DNA of 64,000 nucleotides, from NCBI RefSeq assembly GCF_000341085.1, contig NZ_ANBA01000018.1, positions 186,001-250,000 of the forward strand, in the 5' to 3' direction. Below, in pieces: positions 16,376-25,025 of the stretch; within the stretch, counting starts at the first letter, position 1; each line of letters begins with the position of its first letter. The translations under genes were made by a program, and so were the position numbers. This stretch comes from Nocardiopsis ganjiahuensis DSM 45031 (lineage in GTDB: Bacteria; Actinomycetota; Actinomycetes; Streptosporangiales; Streptosporangiaceae). The notes under the pieces are model-generated. The model worked only from the letters and a program-made list of their open reading frames with translations. It did not search any database and was not told where the DNA came from.

Positions 16376-17898
16376 TGTCGCTCTCCCGTACCTACTGCGT
16401 CACCCTGCTGGGCGTGCAGGGGCACATCGTCGAGGTGGAGGTGCACCTGGGCGGCGGTGACCCCGGGGTCACCCTGGTGGGGCTGCCCGACGCCGCCCTG
16501 CGCGAGGCCCGCGACCGGATCCGCGCGGCCGTGGCCAACAGCTCCGAGAGCTGGCCCAGCGGGCAGATCACCATCAGCCTGTCCCCGGCCAGCCTGCCCA
16601 AGTCCGGCAGCCTGTTCGACCTGGCCATCGCGGGCGCGGTCCTGTCCGCCGCCGGTGAGGTGCCCGTGGACCGGCTGGCCGACAGCGTGCTCATCGCCGA
16701 ACTCGGCCTGGACGGCCGGGCGCGCCCCGTGCGCGGGGTGCTGCCCGCCATCGTCTCCGCCGCCGAACAGGGGTTCAAACGGTTCGTGGTGGCCGCGGGC
16801 AACGCGGCCGAGGCCCGCCTGGTCCCCGACGTGGAGGTCACGGCGGTCGCCGACCTCGCTCAGCTGTGCGACTGGCTGCGCGGGGCGGAGGTGCCGCGGC
16901 CTCCCGACCAGGAGCCGGACCCGGCGGCCGCGGCGCCGACGGATCGAGGCCCCGACCTCGCCGACGTGCTGGGACAGCCGGTGGCACGGCGGGCGGTGGA
17001 GATCGCCGCCGCGGGCGGCCACAACCTGATGATGCTCGGCCCGCCGGGTACCGGGAAGAGCCTGTTGGCCGAGCGCCTGCCCACGGTGCTGCCCGCGCTC
17101 TCCCCGGCCGAGGCGCTGGAGGCCACCGCGATCCACTCGGTGGCCGGACTGCTCCCGCCCGGCGCCCCGCTGGTCACCGTGCCGCCCTTCGCCGCACCGC
17201 ACCACACCTCCAGCCGGGCCTCGATCATCGGGGGCGGCCACGGGAACCCGCAGCCGGGATGGGTGTCCAAGGCCCACCACGGCATCCTGTTCGTCGACGA
17301 GGCCCCGCAGTTCGGCCGCGGGGTGCTGGACTCACTGCGCGAACCCCTGGAGCGCGGTGAGGTGGTGATCGCCCGGGCCTCCTCCACGGTGGCCTTCCCC
17401 GCCCGGTTCCAGCTGGTGATGGCGGCCAACCCCTGCCCCTGCGCCAAACCGGGCAACCTCTGCACCTGCCCGGCCGGCGAGCGGCGCCGGTACTTCTCCC
17501 GGCTGTCCGGACCCCTGCTGGACCGGATCGACCTCAAGGTGGAGCTCCAACCGGTGGCCCGGGCCGAACTGCTGGCCGACCGGGCCTTCGCCGAGTCCTC
17601 GGAGACGGTGGCCGCCCGGGTGGCGCAGGCCCGCGACCGGGCACGGGAACGACTGGAGCACACCCCGTGGAACACCAACGCGGCCATTCCCGGGGCCCGG
17701 CTGCGCAGGGACTTCCCGGTGGAACAGGCGGCGCTGCGGGTGCTGGGCCGGGCGATGGACCGGGGACAGATCAGCGCACGCGGCGTGGACCGCGCCCTGC
17801 GGGTGGCCTGGACCCTGGCCGACCTCGCGGGCCGGGACCGCCCGGGTGAGGAGGACACCGCCTACGCCTACGCCCTGTGGTCCGGAAGGGCGTGGTGA
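16375..17898 (+). CDS. comM: ComM/YifB-type Mg-chelatase-like AAA+ ATPase
   Basis: AAA+ helicase-like protein; ComM promotes branch migration during natural transformation in some bacteria. The 507-residue product has an N-terminal ChlI-like domain (VEVHLGGGDPGVTLVGLPDAALREARDRIRAA), then Walker A GPPGTGKSLLAERLPTVLP near residue 222 and Walker B GILFVDEAPQF near 305, with sensor MAANPCPC. The paired-Cys patch CPCAKPGNLCTCP is typical of the family. The ATG overlaps the yraN stop. dprA follows 207 bp downstream, so this is a DNA-processing trio. Confidence 0.95.
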   Translation: MSLSRTYCVTLLGVQGHIVEVEVHLGGGDPGVTLVGLPDAALREARDRIRAAVANSSESWPSGQITISLSPASLPKSGSLFDLAIAGAVLSAAGEVPVDRLADSVLIAELGLDGRARPVRGVLPAIVSAAEQGFKRFVVAAGNAAEARLVPDVEVTAVADLAQLCDWLRGAEVPRPPDQEPDPAAAAPTDRGPDLADVLGQPVARRAVEIAAAGGHNLMMLGPPGTGKSLLAERLPTVLPALSPAEALEATAIHSVAGLLPPGAPLVTVPPFAAPHHTSSRASIIGGGHGNPQPGWVSKAHHGILFVDEAPQFGRGVLDSLREPLERGEVVIARASSTVAFPARFQLVMAANPCPCAKPGNLCTCPAGERRRYFSRLSGPLLDRIDLKVELQPVARAELLADRAFAESSETVAARVAQARDRARERLEHTPWNTNAAIPGARLRRDFPVEQAALRVLGRAMDRGQISARGVDRALRVAWTLADLAGRDRPGEEDTAYAYALWSGRAW

Positions 17899-18105
17899 CG
17901 GCGGTGGATACGTGGGGTGCCGCGGTGCCCGCGGCGGCGTCGGCGCCTGGCGGGCGGTGTGTCGGGAAGGCGGCCGGAGACCGGAGGGCGGGGTCGTCGA
18001 GAACGGCGGGTCGGCCGAGTGCCGGAGGGGCGGCCGGGCGGAGAGGCGAACGCGTGCGGCGGGTTCGGGAGTGGGTTCGGTGGGACGGGACGGCGGGGAG
18101 GACGG

Positions 18106-19254
18106 GTGGAGGACGAGGTACGGGCGCGGGTCGGGCTGACGGCGGTGGCGCCGCCGAGCGACCAGTGGCTGGGGAAGATGGTGGCCCGGCTGGGGGCGGC
18201 GCCGGTGTGGGAGGCCCTGGTGTCGGGGGCGCCGCCGCCGACGGGTGGGCGGACGCTCTCGGAGGGCCTGCTCCGGCAGTGGCGGAGGTGGGCCGAACGC
18301 TCCGGGGAGGTGGCCCCGGACCGGTTGCTCGACACCTCGGCGGAGGCCGGGGTGCGGTTCGTCGCCCCGGGCGACCCGGAGTGGCCCGGGCGGCTCGACG
18401 AGCTCCCCGGCGGGCGGCTCTGCTACGGACTCTGGGTACGGGGCCGGGGCGACCTGCGCAACCTCTGCCTGCGATCGGTGTCGGTGGTGGGTTCGCGTAC
18501 CGCCACCTCCTACGGGCTGCACGTGGCCTCGGAGCTCTCCTACGACCTGGCCGGCCGCTCCTTCACGGTGGTCTCCGGCGGGGCCTACGGGATCGACGGG
18601 GCAGCGCACCGGGCGGCCCACGCGGCGGGGAGCACCGTGGTGGTGCTGGCCTGCGGCCTGGACGTGGACTACCCGCGCGGGCACGCGGGGCTGTTCGCGG
18701 ACCTGGTGGCCAAGGGGGTGCTGGTCAGCGAGTGGCCGTTGGGACACACGCCGCGCAACCCGGACTTCCTGGTCCGCAACCGGCTGATCGCCGCCCTCAC
18801 CCCCGGCACGGTGGTGGTGGAGGCGGGCAGGCGCAGCGGGGCCCTGAACACCGCCACCCACGCCACGGACCTGAACCGGGTGCTGATGGCGGTACCCGGC
18901 CCGGTGACCTCGCTGATGTCGGTGGGATGTCACCGCCTCCTCCGCGAGGGCCGGGCGACCTGCGTCACCCGCGCGGACGAGGTGGTGGAGCTGATCGTGC
19001 CGTTGGGCGAGGCCGACCCCGAGGAGACGGGACCCCTGGAGGTCCCGGCGGACCTGGACCGGGGCACCGCTCAGGTGCTCGCGGCGGTCACCCGCCAGGG
19101 AGTGGGTCCGGCCACCGTGGCGGCGAACAGCACCGGGAACATGGAGAGCACGATGCGGGCGCTGGGGATGCTCGCCGCCGCCGGACTGGTGGAACGCTGC
19201 GCCGCAGGATGGCGCCGCCCCGCCCGCCGTCCCAAGGGCAGGTCCGTGCGCTGA
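18106..19254 (+). CDS. dprA: DNA-processing protein DprA
   Basis: Binds incoming single-stranded DNA and loads RecA. GTG at 18106 is preceded by GGGGAGGACGG; the open frame further upstream has no recognisable domain. The 382-residue product has the Rossmann-like DprA core: SVVGSRTATSYGLHVASEL near residue 126, VVSGGAYGIDGAAHRAA near 155, LVSEWPLGHTPRNPDFLVRNRLIAAL near 206 and VVEAGRRSGALNTATHA near 240. A C-terminal winged-helix-like domain (about 310-370) follows. It ends the DNA-processing group and is convergent with the PucR-type regulator. Confidence 0.95.
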   Translation: MEDEVRARVGLTAVAPPSDQWLGKMVARLGAAPVWEALVSGAPPPTGGRTLSEGLLRQWRRWAERSGEVAPDRLLDTSAEAGVRFVAPGDPEWPGRLDELPGGRLCYGLWVRGRGDLRNLCLRSVSVVGSRTATSYGLHVASELSYDLAGRSFTVVSGGAYGIDGAAHRAAHAAGSTVVVLACGLDVDYPRGHAGLFADLVAKGVLVSEWPLGHTPRNPDFLVRNRLIAALTPGTVVVEAGRRSGALNTATHATDLNRVLMAVPGPVTSLMSVGCHRLLREGRATCVTRADEVVELIVPLGEADPEETGPLEVPADLDRGTAQVLAAVTRQGVGPATVAANSTGNMESTMRALGMLAAAGLVERCAAGWRRPARRPKGRSVR

Positions 19255-19408
19255 ACCGACCGGTTGCCCGCCTGCCGCGGGGAGGGGCGCCGCGCTGCCG
19301 GGGGAGACCGGTCGTCGTGGTGGAAGGGGGGCGTCGGGCGGATGGGGAAGACCGCGCCCGCACCGGGAGGAGGGTTCAGGGACGGATGAGTCGGCGTCGG
19401 CCGTGTTT

Positions 19409-19495
19409 TCAGGGTCTTTCGAGCCAGCGCCGGCCAGACAATCAGGGCTTTTCGAGCCAGCGCCGGCCAGACAATCAGGGTCTTTCGAGCCAGCT
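19409..19495 (-). repeat. 33-bp tandem repeat (2.6 copies) carrying a stop codon
   Basis: Read on the minus strand the unit is GCTGGCTCGAAAGACCCTGA plus TTGTCTGGCCGGC. Its stop positions are 19475, 19442 and 19409, exactly 33 bp apart. The first copy is the real 3' end of the PucR-type gene. Because 33 is a multiple of three, each further copy re-encodes WLE(R/K)P and a TGA in the same frame. The middle copy has a small change in the AGACCC stretch. Confidence 0.93.
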
Positions 19496-20596
19496 GCGAG
19501 CGAGCCACCAGGCGTTCACCGCGCCCAGCGGGGTGGCGGGGTCGATGCCGGTGGCCTCGGTGAAGCGCTGGATCCGGTTGCGCACCGTGTTGGGGTGCAC
19601 GAACAGGCGGTTCGCGGCGCGCGCGGCGTCCCGGTCCTCCTCGAACCAGGCGCGTACGGCCAAGGCCACCGGTTCGGCGCCCGGTCCGAGGGAGTCCCAC
19701 GCGGTGCGGTGGTGCTCCAGCAGGGCGGCGGCCAGGTCCGGGCGTTCCACGACGGCGGCCAGAGCGGCGACGTCGGCGATGTGCACGAGGCCGGAGCGGC
19801 CGGTGGCCTCGGCAGCGGTCAGTGCGGCCACGGCCTGGTCGCGCAGGGTCGCGAGGTCCCCGGGGCCGGCCGGTCCGGCGGCCCCGACGGGCCACCTGGA
19901 CCGGGCACGGGGTTCACGGCCGCCGATCCACACCTCCAGGCCGTCGATCACGGCGGAGAGCGGGGCCGCTCCGGCCCCCTCGACGCGGCGGCTCCGGGCC
20001 CGGCTCGGGTGGGGGAGCGGCTCGCGGCGGACCGTGACCCACAGCCCCTCCGCGGGCAGACGGGCCTCGGTCGCGGCGAGCGCGGCGGCCGAACCGCCCT
20101 CCAGCAGACGGCGGACCAGGACGGAGGTGTGGTCGGCGGTACGGACGAGGTCGGCGCGGGTGGTCCGGTGCGCGGTGATGAGCCGGGAGCGGACCGCGTC
20201 GGCCCAGTCGCCGTAGAGCTCACGGGCGTCCAGCAGGGGTTCGGCTCCCACACCCTCCGCGGCGGCCGCGGCCCGGACCCGGGACCAGATGGCGCGTTCG
20301 GAGACGTGGATGGCGGCGAGGACGGCCTCCACCGGGACCCCCTGCCCGGCCCGGACCACGGCGAGTTCCTCGACGAACGACAGCTCCGCCTCGGTGGGGC
20401 CGCGCCGGGCGGTCACCGCGCGGATGGCAGCGGCCATCAGGGCCCGGGTGTGCCCGGTCATGTCCGCGGGCGGCAGGACGGCGACCTCGTCGACCGCGGC
20501 CCGGGCCCCGGCCACCACGGAGGAGAGCAGGTCGTCCTCGCTCACGACCCGCTCGACCAGGTCGACGAGGCGGGACCAGCCGTCGGGGGGATGCAC
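19475..20596 (-). CDS. PucR-type transcriptional regulator with C-terminal helix-turn-helix
   Basis: DNA-binding regulator of about 373 residues. The C-terminal domain (about the last 60 residues: ARAANRLFVHPNTVRNRIQRFTEATG) is the HTH_30 motif of PucR/CdaR proteins. The middle resembles the GGDEF-like ligand region of that family, and the N-terminus is helical (about residues 1-150). I chose GTG at 20596; a GTG at 20629 is an alternative. It is divergent from the flavin monooxygenase/SDR pair with only 127 bp between, so it probably controls those genes. The effector is unknown. Confidence 0.85.
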   Translation of the reverse strand: MHPPDGWSRLVDLVERVVSEDDLLSSVVAGARAAVDEVAVLPPADMTGHTRALMAAAIRAVTARRGPTEAELSFVEELAVVRAGQGVPVEAVLAAIHVSERAIWSRVRAAAAAEGVGAEPLLDARELYGDWADAVRSRLITAHRTTRADLVRTADHTSVLVRRLLEGGSAAALAATEARLPAEGLWVTVRREPLPHPSRARSRRVEGAGAAPLSAVIDGLEVWIGGREPRARSRWPVGAAGPAGPGDLATLRDQAVAALTAAEATGRSGLVHIADVAALAAVVERPDLAAALLEHHRTAWDSLGPGAEPVALAVRAWFEEDRDAARAANRLFVHPNTVRNRIQRFTEATGIDPATPLGAVNAWWLARSWLERP

Positions 20597-20723
20597 GCCC
20601 CCATGATGCTCCGGGTTGTGACCGGGCACAATCCGGGGCGCCAAGACAAGGGCCGGGCACAGCTCTCCAGGGGCTCTGCGCTCCTACGCTTGGTGTTCCC
20701 CACGACAACCGATGGAGCCCCCC

Positions 20724-22100
20724 ATGGACCACCCACCCCGTGTCGCGGTGATCGGAGCCGGTGCGGCGGGGCTCGCCGCGCTCAAGGCCCTCTCCGAGGT
20801 CGGGGCGGAAGCGGTCGGCTACGAGAGCGGTGACCGGCCCGGCGGCCTCTGGGACCGCGACAACAGCAGCGGCAGGTCCGCCGCCTACGCCTCCCTGCAC
20901 CTGAACACCAGCAAGGGGCGCACGGAGTTCGCGGACCTCCCGATGCCGGGGGAGTGGCCGGACTACCCGTCGGCCGAGCTCGTGGCGGGCTACCTGGCCG
21001 ACTACGCCCGGTTCTTCGACCTCGACCGGTACGTCCGTTACGACACCTCCGTGGTGGCGGTGGAACGGGAGGAACCGGGAGGGCAGGCGCCGGGGGAGGC
21101 GGTGTGGGCCGTCACCACCGACGAGGGGGACACCGAACGTTTCGACGCGGTGGTGGTCGCCAACGGCCACAACTGGGACCCCCGCTGGCCGGACCCCGGA
21201 TATCCGGGTACCTTCACCGGCGAACAGGTCCATGCGCACGAGTACCGCGTGGCCGAGGTCTTCCGGGACCGCCGGGTCCTGGTGGTGGGCACGGGCAACT
21301 CCGCCATGGACATCGCCGTGGACGCGTCGTACGTCTCGCGCGGGCCCGTCCTGCTCTCCGCCCGGCACGGGGTGCACATCGTGCCCAAGTACCTGTTCGG
21401 CCGCCCCTCGGACGCCACCGGGGGAGCCCTGGCCGCGCTGCCGTGGCGGTTGCGCCAGTGGATCGCCCAGACCATGCTCGGGCTGGCCGTGGGCGGCCCC
21501 GAGCGCTACGGGCTGCCCGCGCCCTCCGGCGGCCTGTTCCAGAACCACCCCACCATCAGCGACACCGTCCACCACCGGCTCACCCACGGCGAAGTGGTCG
21601 TCCGACCGGGGATCGAGCGCCTCGACGGCGACCGGGTGCACTTCACGGACGGCGGTTCCGACCGGGTGGACACGATCGTGTGGGCCACCGGCTACCGGGT
21701 GAGCATCCCGTTCCTGTCCGAGCGCTGGCTGGGCCCGGACCCCGAGGCGATGCCGCTGTACAAACGGGTGTTCCACCTGGACGACCCGAGCCTGCTCTTC
21801 GTGGGCCTCATGCAGTCCACCGGCGCCGCGTTCCCCGTGGTGGAGGCCCAGGCCAAGCTGGCCGCCGCGTACCTGTCCGGCGCCTACGCGCTGCCCTCCC
21901 CGGAGCGGCAGCGCGCCGCGGTCGGGCGCGCCCACCGCGCCGCCGTCCGTCGGTGGGGGCCTGACAAACGTCCGATGATGCGGGTGGACTTCGACCGGTA
22001 CGTCGCCGACCTGCCCCGCGAAACCGCTGCGGGGGCCAGGCGGGCCGCGAACCCCACGGCCGGGACCGGCTCCCGCCGGGACAAGGAGAACGCAGTATGA
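20724..22100 (+). CDS. FAD/NADPH-dependent flavin monooxygenase (FMO/Baeyer-Villiger-like)
   Basis: Oxygenates a soft nucleophile or ketone using FAD and NADPH. ATG at 20724 is preferred over 20712 because GGAG (20714-20717) lies six bases before it. The 458-residue protein has the FAD-binding AVIGAGAAGLAALKAL (residues about 8-23), the FMO fingerprint FTGEQVHAHEY (near 162) and the NADPH-binding VVGTGNSAMDIA (near 187). The C-terminal TIVWATGYRVSIPF is also typical. Its stop overlaps the SDR start (ATGA). The substrate is unknown. Confidence 0.9.
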   Translation: MDHPPRVAVIGAGAAGLAALKALSEVGAEAVGYESGDRPGGLWDRDNSSGRSAAYASLHLNTSKGRTEFADLPMPGEWPDYPSAELVAGYLADYARFFDLDRYVRYDTSVVAVEREEPGGQAPGEAVWAVTTDEGDTERFDAVVVANGHNWDPRWPDPGYPGTFTGEQVHAHEYRVAEVFRDRRVLVVGTGNSAMDIAVDASYVSRGPVLLSARHGVHIVPKYLFGRPSDATGGALAALPWRLRQWIAQTMLGLAVGGPERYGLPAPSGGLFQNHPTISDTVHHRLTHGEVVVRPGIERLDGDRVHFTDGGSDRVDTIVWATGYRVSIPFLSERWLGPDPEAMPLYKRVFHLDDPSLLFVGLMQSTGAAFPVVEAQAKLAAAYLSGAYALPSPERQRAAVGRAHRAAVRRWGPDKRPMMRVDFDRYVADLPRETAAGARRAANPTAGTGSRRDKENAV

Positions 22101-22960
22101 GCACCCCCCGACTGCTGAGGGAGGTCATCGCCGGCGGACGCCGGGACGCCACCCGGATGCGGGTCGTCGTCACCGGGGCCTCCGGGACCTTCGGCCGTGA
22201 GCTCTGCGCGCGCCTGCGGGACCTGGGCGCCCACGTGGTCGGACTGGACCTGCGGCCGCGCGAGGACGACCCCGTCGAGGTCCTGGCCTGCGACATCACC
22301 GACGACGTCGACGTCACCGCCAAGGTCGCGGCCGCGATCGACCGGCTCGGCGGACTGGACCTGCTGGTCAACAACGCCGGGATCGGCGGACCGGCCCCGG
22401 CGGAACTGCCCCCGGGCGAGGAGGCGCGGCGCCAGTTGGAGATCAACCTGCTCGGTGCCTGGCGGGTCTCCGCGGCCTGTGTGCGCTTCCTGGTCCGTTC
22501 GCGGGGGCGCGTCGTGATGGTCTCCTCCCGGATGGCCGTCATGCAGCTGCCGCTGGCCGCCGCCTACGGAGCCTCCAAACGGGCGCTGGTCGCCTACGCG
22601 GACGCGCTGCGCCTGGAGCTGGCCGGGCACGCCCACGTCACCTGCGTCTACCCGTCGGCGGTGCGCAGCCCCATCCACGACTCCACCGCCGAGGCCGGGC
22701 TGTCCCTGGAGGGGATGAGCGCCTACGAACCCCTGGAGGGGGTCGTGGACACCGTGCTGCTGGCCGCTCTGGCCCGGCGTCCGCGCCGCGACCTCACCAC
22801 CACGAGGAAGGGCACGGTGGAGTTCCTCCTCGCCCGCCACCTGCCGGCGGTCACCGACCGGATCGTGGCGCGCACCCTGGCCGGACGGGTCAGAGCGGGG
22901 GTGTTCGACGGTGCTCCGCTGGCCGCAGGGCTGGTGGAGCGGGAGCGGGACCGGGAGTGA
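22097..22960 (+). CDS. Short-chain dehydrogenase/reductase
   Basis: NAD(P)-dependent oxidoreductase of 287 residues. Its ATG lies inside the stop of the monooxygenase gene, so the two are coupled and probably act in one pathway. Classical SDR motifs are present: VVVTGASGTFGREL near residue 17, LLVNNAGIG near 92 and the active-site AAYGASKRALVAY near 155 (Tyr and Lys three residues apart), with the catalytic Ser in VMVSSRM. The C-terminal segment (about 230-287) is longer than the core fold and lacks a clear membrane helix. Pairing of an FMO with an SDR is also known in the mycobacterial MymA operon; relatedness is not shown here. Confidence 0.9.
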   Translation: MSTPRLLREVIAGGRRDATRMRVVVTGASGTFGRELCARLRDLGAHVVGLDLRPREDDPVEVLACDITDDVDVTAKVAAAIDRLGGLDLLVNNAGIGGPAPAELPPGEEARRQLEINLLGAWRVSAACVRFLVRSRGRVVMVSSRMAVMQLPLAAAYGASKRALVAYADALRLELAGHAHVTCVYPSAVRSPIHDSTAEAGLSLEGMSAYEPLEGVVDTVLLAALARRPRRDLTTTRKGTVEFLLARHLPAVTDRIVARTLAGRVRAGVFDGAPLAAGLVERERDRE

Positions 22961-23045
22961 GCCGCGGACCGGAAAGGCACACGCACCGGTGTGGAAGGGG
23001 CGCGGGTGCGGTACCGCCCAAGGGATACCCGGACCGAGGTCTGGG

Positions 23046-23057
23046 TACGGTTCCGCT
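23046..23057 (+). promoter_or_regulatory. Candidate -10 box for a leaderless ridA-family gene
   Basis: TACGGT at 23046-23051 ends six bases before the ATG at 23058, and no ribosome site is visible. That is the spacing expected for a leaderless transcript. Confidence 0.45.
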
Positions 23058-23417
23058 ATGGCCAAACCGTACAGTGACGCTCTTGTGGCCGATGGTCCCC
23101 TCCTGTTCGTGTCCGGGCAGTCCCCGGAAGCCCCCGACGGCGGCGTCGCGGGTGACGCGGGCGGACAGACCCGGCAGATCTTCCGCAACATGGAGGCCAT
23201 CCTGGCCCGGCACGGGGCCGACCTGAGCCACGTGGTCAAACTGACCTACTACCTCCGCCACATCGCCGACCTCGACGAGTTCCGCGCCGCCCTCCTGGAC
23301 TCCCTGCCCGGAGACCACCGCCCGGCGGCGAGCCTCGTGGAGGTCAGCGGCCTGGTCAACCCGCGCTTCCTGGTGGAGATCGACGCCATCGCCTGCCTGC
23401 CCAGGGAGAACGCTTGA
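23058..23417 (+). CDS. RidA family protein (enamine/imine deaminase-like)
   Basis: Member of the YjgF/RidA family, 119 residues, close to the usual length. RidA proteins hydrolyse reactive 2-aminoacrylate-type enamines made by PLP enzymes. Landmarks are LLFVSGQSPEAPDGGVAGDAGGQTRQIFRNMEAILARHGADLSHVVKLTYYL and the substrate Arg in HRPAASLVEVSGLVNPRFLVEIDAIA. A -10-like TACGGT lies six bases before the ATG, so translation may be leaderless. The stop overlaps the xerC start by four bases. Confidence 0.92.
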   Translation: MAKPYSDALVADGPLLFVSGQSPEAPDGGVAGDAGGQTRQIFRNMEAILARHGADLSHVVKLTYYLRHIADLDEFRAALLDSLPGDHRPAASLVEVSGLVNPRFLVEIDAIACLPRENA

Positions 23418-24322
23418 CGGCCCCCGAACCGCCCTCCGGGGTTCTGGAGCGTTTCGCCGAGCACCTCACCGGTGAGCTGGGGCGGTCGCCGCACACCGTA
23501 CGCGGCTACCAGGCCGACCTCAGATCCCTCCTCCAGGACCTCGACAGCCGCGGCCACACCCTGGCCGACCTCGACGTCCCGCTCGTCCGAGCCTGGCTCT
23601 CCCGGGCCCGGGAGGCCGGAGCGAGCCGGTCCACGGTGGCCCGCCGGGTGGCGGCGGTCCGTGCCCTCACCCGCTACCTGTACCGCGAGGGGGTCCTGGC
23701 CACCGATCCCGGACCCCGCCTGGCCGCACCCAGCCAGCAGCGCGCCCTGCCCGTCGTCCTCGACGAGGGGCAGGCCGCCACCGCCCTGGAGGGCCGCGCT
23801 CCGGAGACCCCGGTGGAGCTGCGCCGCCACGCGGTGGTGGAGCTGCTCTACGCCACCGGGATCCGGGTCGCCGAACTGTGCGCCCTGGACCTGGCCGACC
23901 TCGACCGCTCCCGGAACACCGTCCGGGTCCTGGGCAAGGGCGACAAGGAGCGCACCGTTCCGGTGGGCCTCCCGGCCCTGGACGCCCTGGACGCCTGGAC
24001 CGCACGGGGACGGCCCGGGCTCGCCGGCCCTGTCGGCAGGCCCGACAGCGCGGGCGCCCTCTTCCTCGGGGCCCGGGGAGGCCGCCTCGGCGTCCGGCAG
24101 GCCCGTGAGGACGTGCACGCCCACCTGCGGGCCGTCAGCCTGGACAGCGCCCCGCACGGTCTGCGGCACAGCGCCGCCACCCACCTGCTCAACGGCGGGG
24201 CGGATCTGCGCAGCGTCCAGGAGTTCCTGGGCCACTCCAGCCCGCGCAGCACACAGATCTACACCCACGTCTCGGTGGACCGCCTGCGCTCGGCCTACCA
24301 GCAGGCCCACCCCCGGGCCTGA
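23414..24322 (+). CDS. xerC: Tyrosine recombinase XerC
   Basis: Resolves chromosome dimers at dif, normally with XerD. It starts with TTG at 23414, overlapping the ridA-family stop, with GGGAGA upstream. The 302-residue product has the N-terminal SAM-like core-binding domain (SPHTVRGYQADLRSLLQDL) and the full catalytic set: R151 (ATGIRVAEL), K175 (GKGDKER), H248 and R251 (PHGLRHSAATHLL), H274 (LGHSS) and nucleophile Y283 (QIYTHV). Its place before the M23 gene and rpsB matches M. tuberculosis as I recall it, which argues for housekeeping XerC rather than a phage integrase. Its last 134 bp are covered on the other strand by the M23 frame. Confidence 0.93.
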   Translation: MTAPEPPSGVLERFAEHLTGELGRSPHTVRGYQADLRSLLQDLDSRGHTLADLDVPLVRAWLSRAREAGASRSTVARRVAAVRALTRYLYREGVLATDPGPRLAAPSQQRALPVVLDEGQAATALEGRAPETPVELRRHAVVELLYATGIRVAELCALDLADLDRSRNTVRVLGKGDKERTVPVGLPALDALDAWTARGRPGLAGPVGRPDSAGALFLGARGGRLGVRQAREDVHAHLRAVSLDSAPHGLRHSAATHLLNGGADLRSVQEFLGHSSPRSTQIYTHVSVDRLRSAYQQAHPRA

Positions 24323-25025
24323 GCAGCCTGTGCCCCGTACGTCCTGAGCACCGGGTGCGGAGCTCAGGGCGCAGGGCCGATCGCGGCCCCGGCGACCGGA
24401 CGGGGTTGCCACGAGCCCGCGAGGTGCGCGCCCCGCGAAGGGCTCGACCCGCGTGCACCTCTCGCACCGCGTGCACCTCTCGCACCGCGTGCACCTCTCG
24501 CGCCGCGTGCACCTCTCGCGCCGCGTGCAGCGGCAGCAGCCGGACCTCACCGCGCCCCACCAGTCCGAGGGGGTCGAGGTAGGCGGTGCCGCGCAGCAGG
24601 CCCCAGTGGAGGCAGGGACGAGCGGGGCAGTGCCGGGGCTCGTCGGCCAGGGTGCCCAAGGGCCGGTCCCCGACCGGATCGCCGCGGGCGACGGTGGCGT
24701 CCACCGGGAGGTAGGTCGTACGCAGGTCGCCGTGAGAGACGCTCACCACGCCCACACCGGCCACCCGGCCCGCGAAGTGGACCCGGCCGGGGCCCGCCGG
24801 ATGGACCGGCTGCCCCGGTTCGGCGGCCAGGTCCACCCCCAGATGACCCGGGAGCCAGCGTTGATCGGGAGGGTCGAAGCGGCGCAGGACCTCGACCGGA
24901 GGGTCCACCGGCCAGCGCCACGGGCCTGAGGGGGAGGTCGCGGAAAGGGCGGTTCGGTGTGGGAAAACGGGGAACAGCAGGAGCGAGAACGACAGCAGGA
25001 GGTGCCAGATGCGGCGGTGGCTCAT
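24189..25025 (-). CDS. M23 family metallopeptidase with repeat-rich tail
   Basis: Predicted secreted LytM-like cell-wall peptidase or amidase activator, 278 residues. ATG at 25025 gives a signal peptide (MSHRRIWHLLLSFSLLLFPV). The M23 core has H61 and D65 (PGHLGVDLAAEPGQPVHPAGPG) and H140 in CLHWGLLRG, but the first His of the usual HxH is Cys138. Similar CLHWG proteins occur next to rpsB in other actinobacteria, from memory. After residue 165 an 18-bp repeat encodes REVHAA/V units, then an Arg/Gly/Pro-rich tail runs on until the first stop, which lies antisense inside xerC. The tail may be non-functional read-through of a lost stop. Confidence 0.8.
   Translation of the reverse strand: MSHRRIWHLLLSFSLLLFPVFPHRTALSATSPSGPWRWPVDPPVEVLRRFDPPDQRWLPGHLGVDLAAEPGQPVHPAGPGRVHFAGRVAGVGVVSVSHGDLRTTYLPVDATVARGDPVGDRPLGTLADEPRHCPARPCLHWGLLRGTAYLDPLGLVGRGEVRLLPLHAAREVHAAREVHAVREVHAVREVHAGRALRGARTSRARGNPVRSPGPRSALRPELRTRCSGRTGHRLLRPGGGPAGRPSAGGPPRRGCRSVCCAGWSGPGTPGRCADPPRR
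24453..24530 (-). repeat. 18-bp tandem repeat in the M23 gene
   Basis: Four direct copies on the plus strand (24453, 24471, 24489, 24507) of GTGCACCTCTCGC(A/G)CCGC, plus a partial fifth copy (GTGCAG). The first two and last two copies differ by one base. On the minus strand each encodes one REVHAA/V hexamer. Confidence 0.95.

Noticed and set aside
19409..19495. Second CRISPR-like array
   Set aside because: The 33-bp units are directly adjacent with no spacers, so it is a simple tandem repeat.
23414..24322. Phage or integrative-element integrase
   Set aside because: It has XerC length and catalytic spacing and sits in a conserved chromosomal order before rpsB. There is no attachment site or tRNA beside it.
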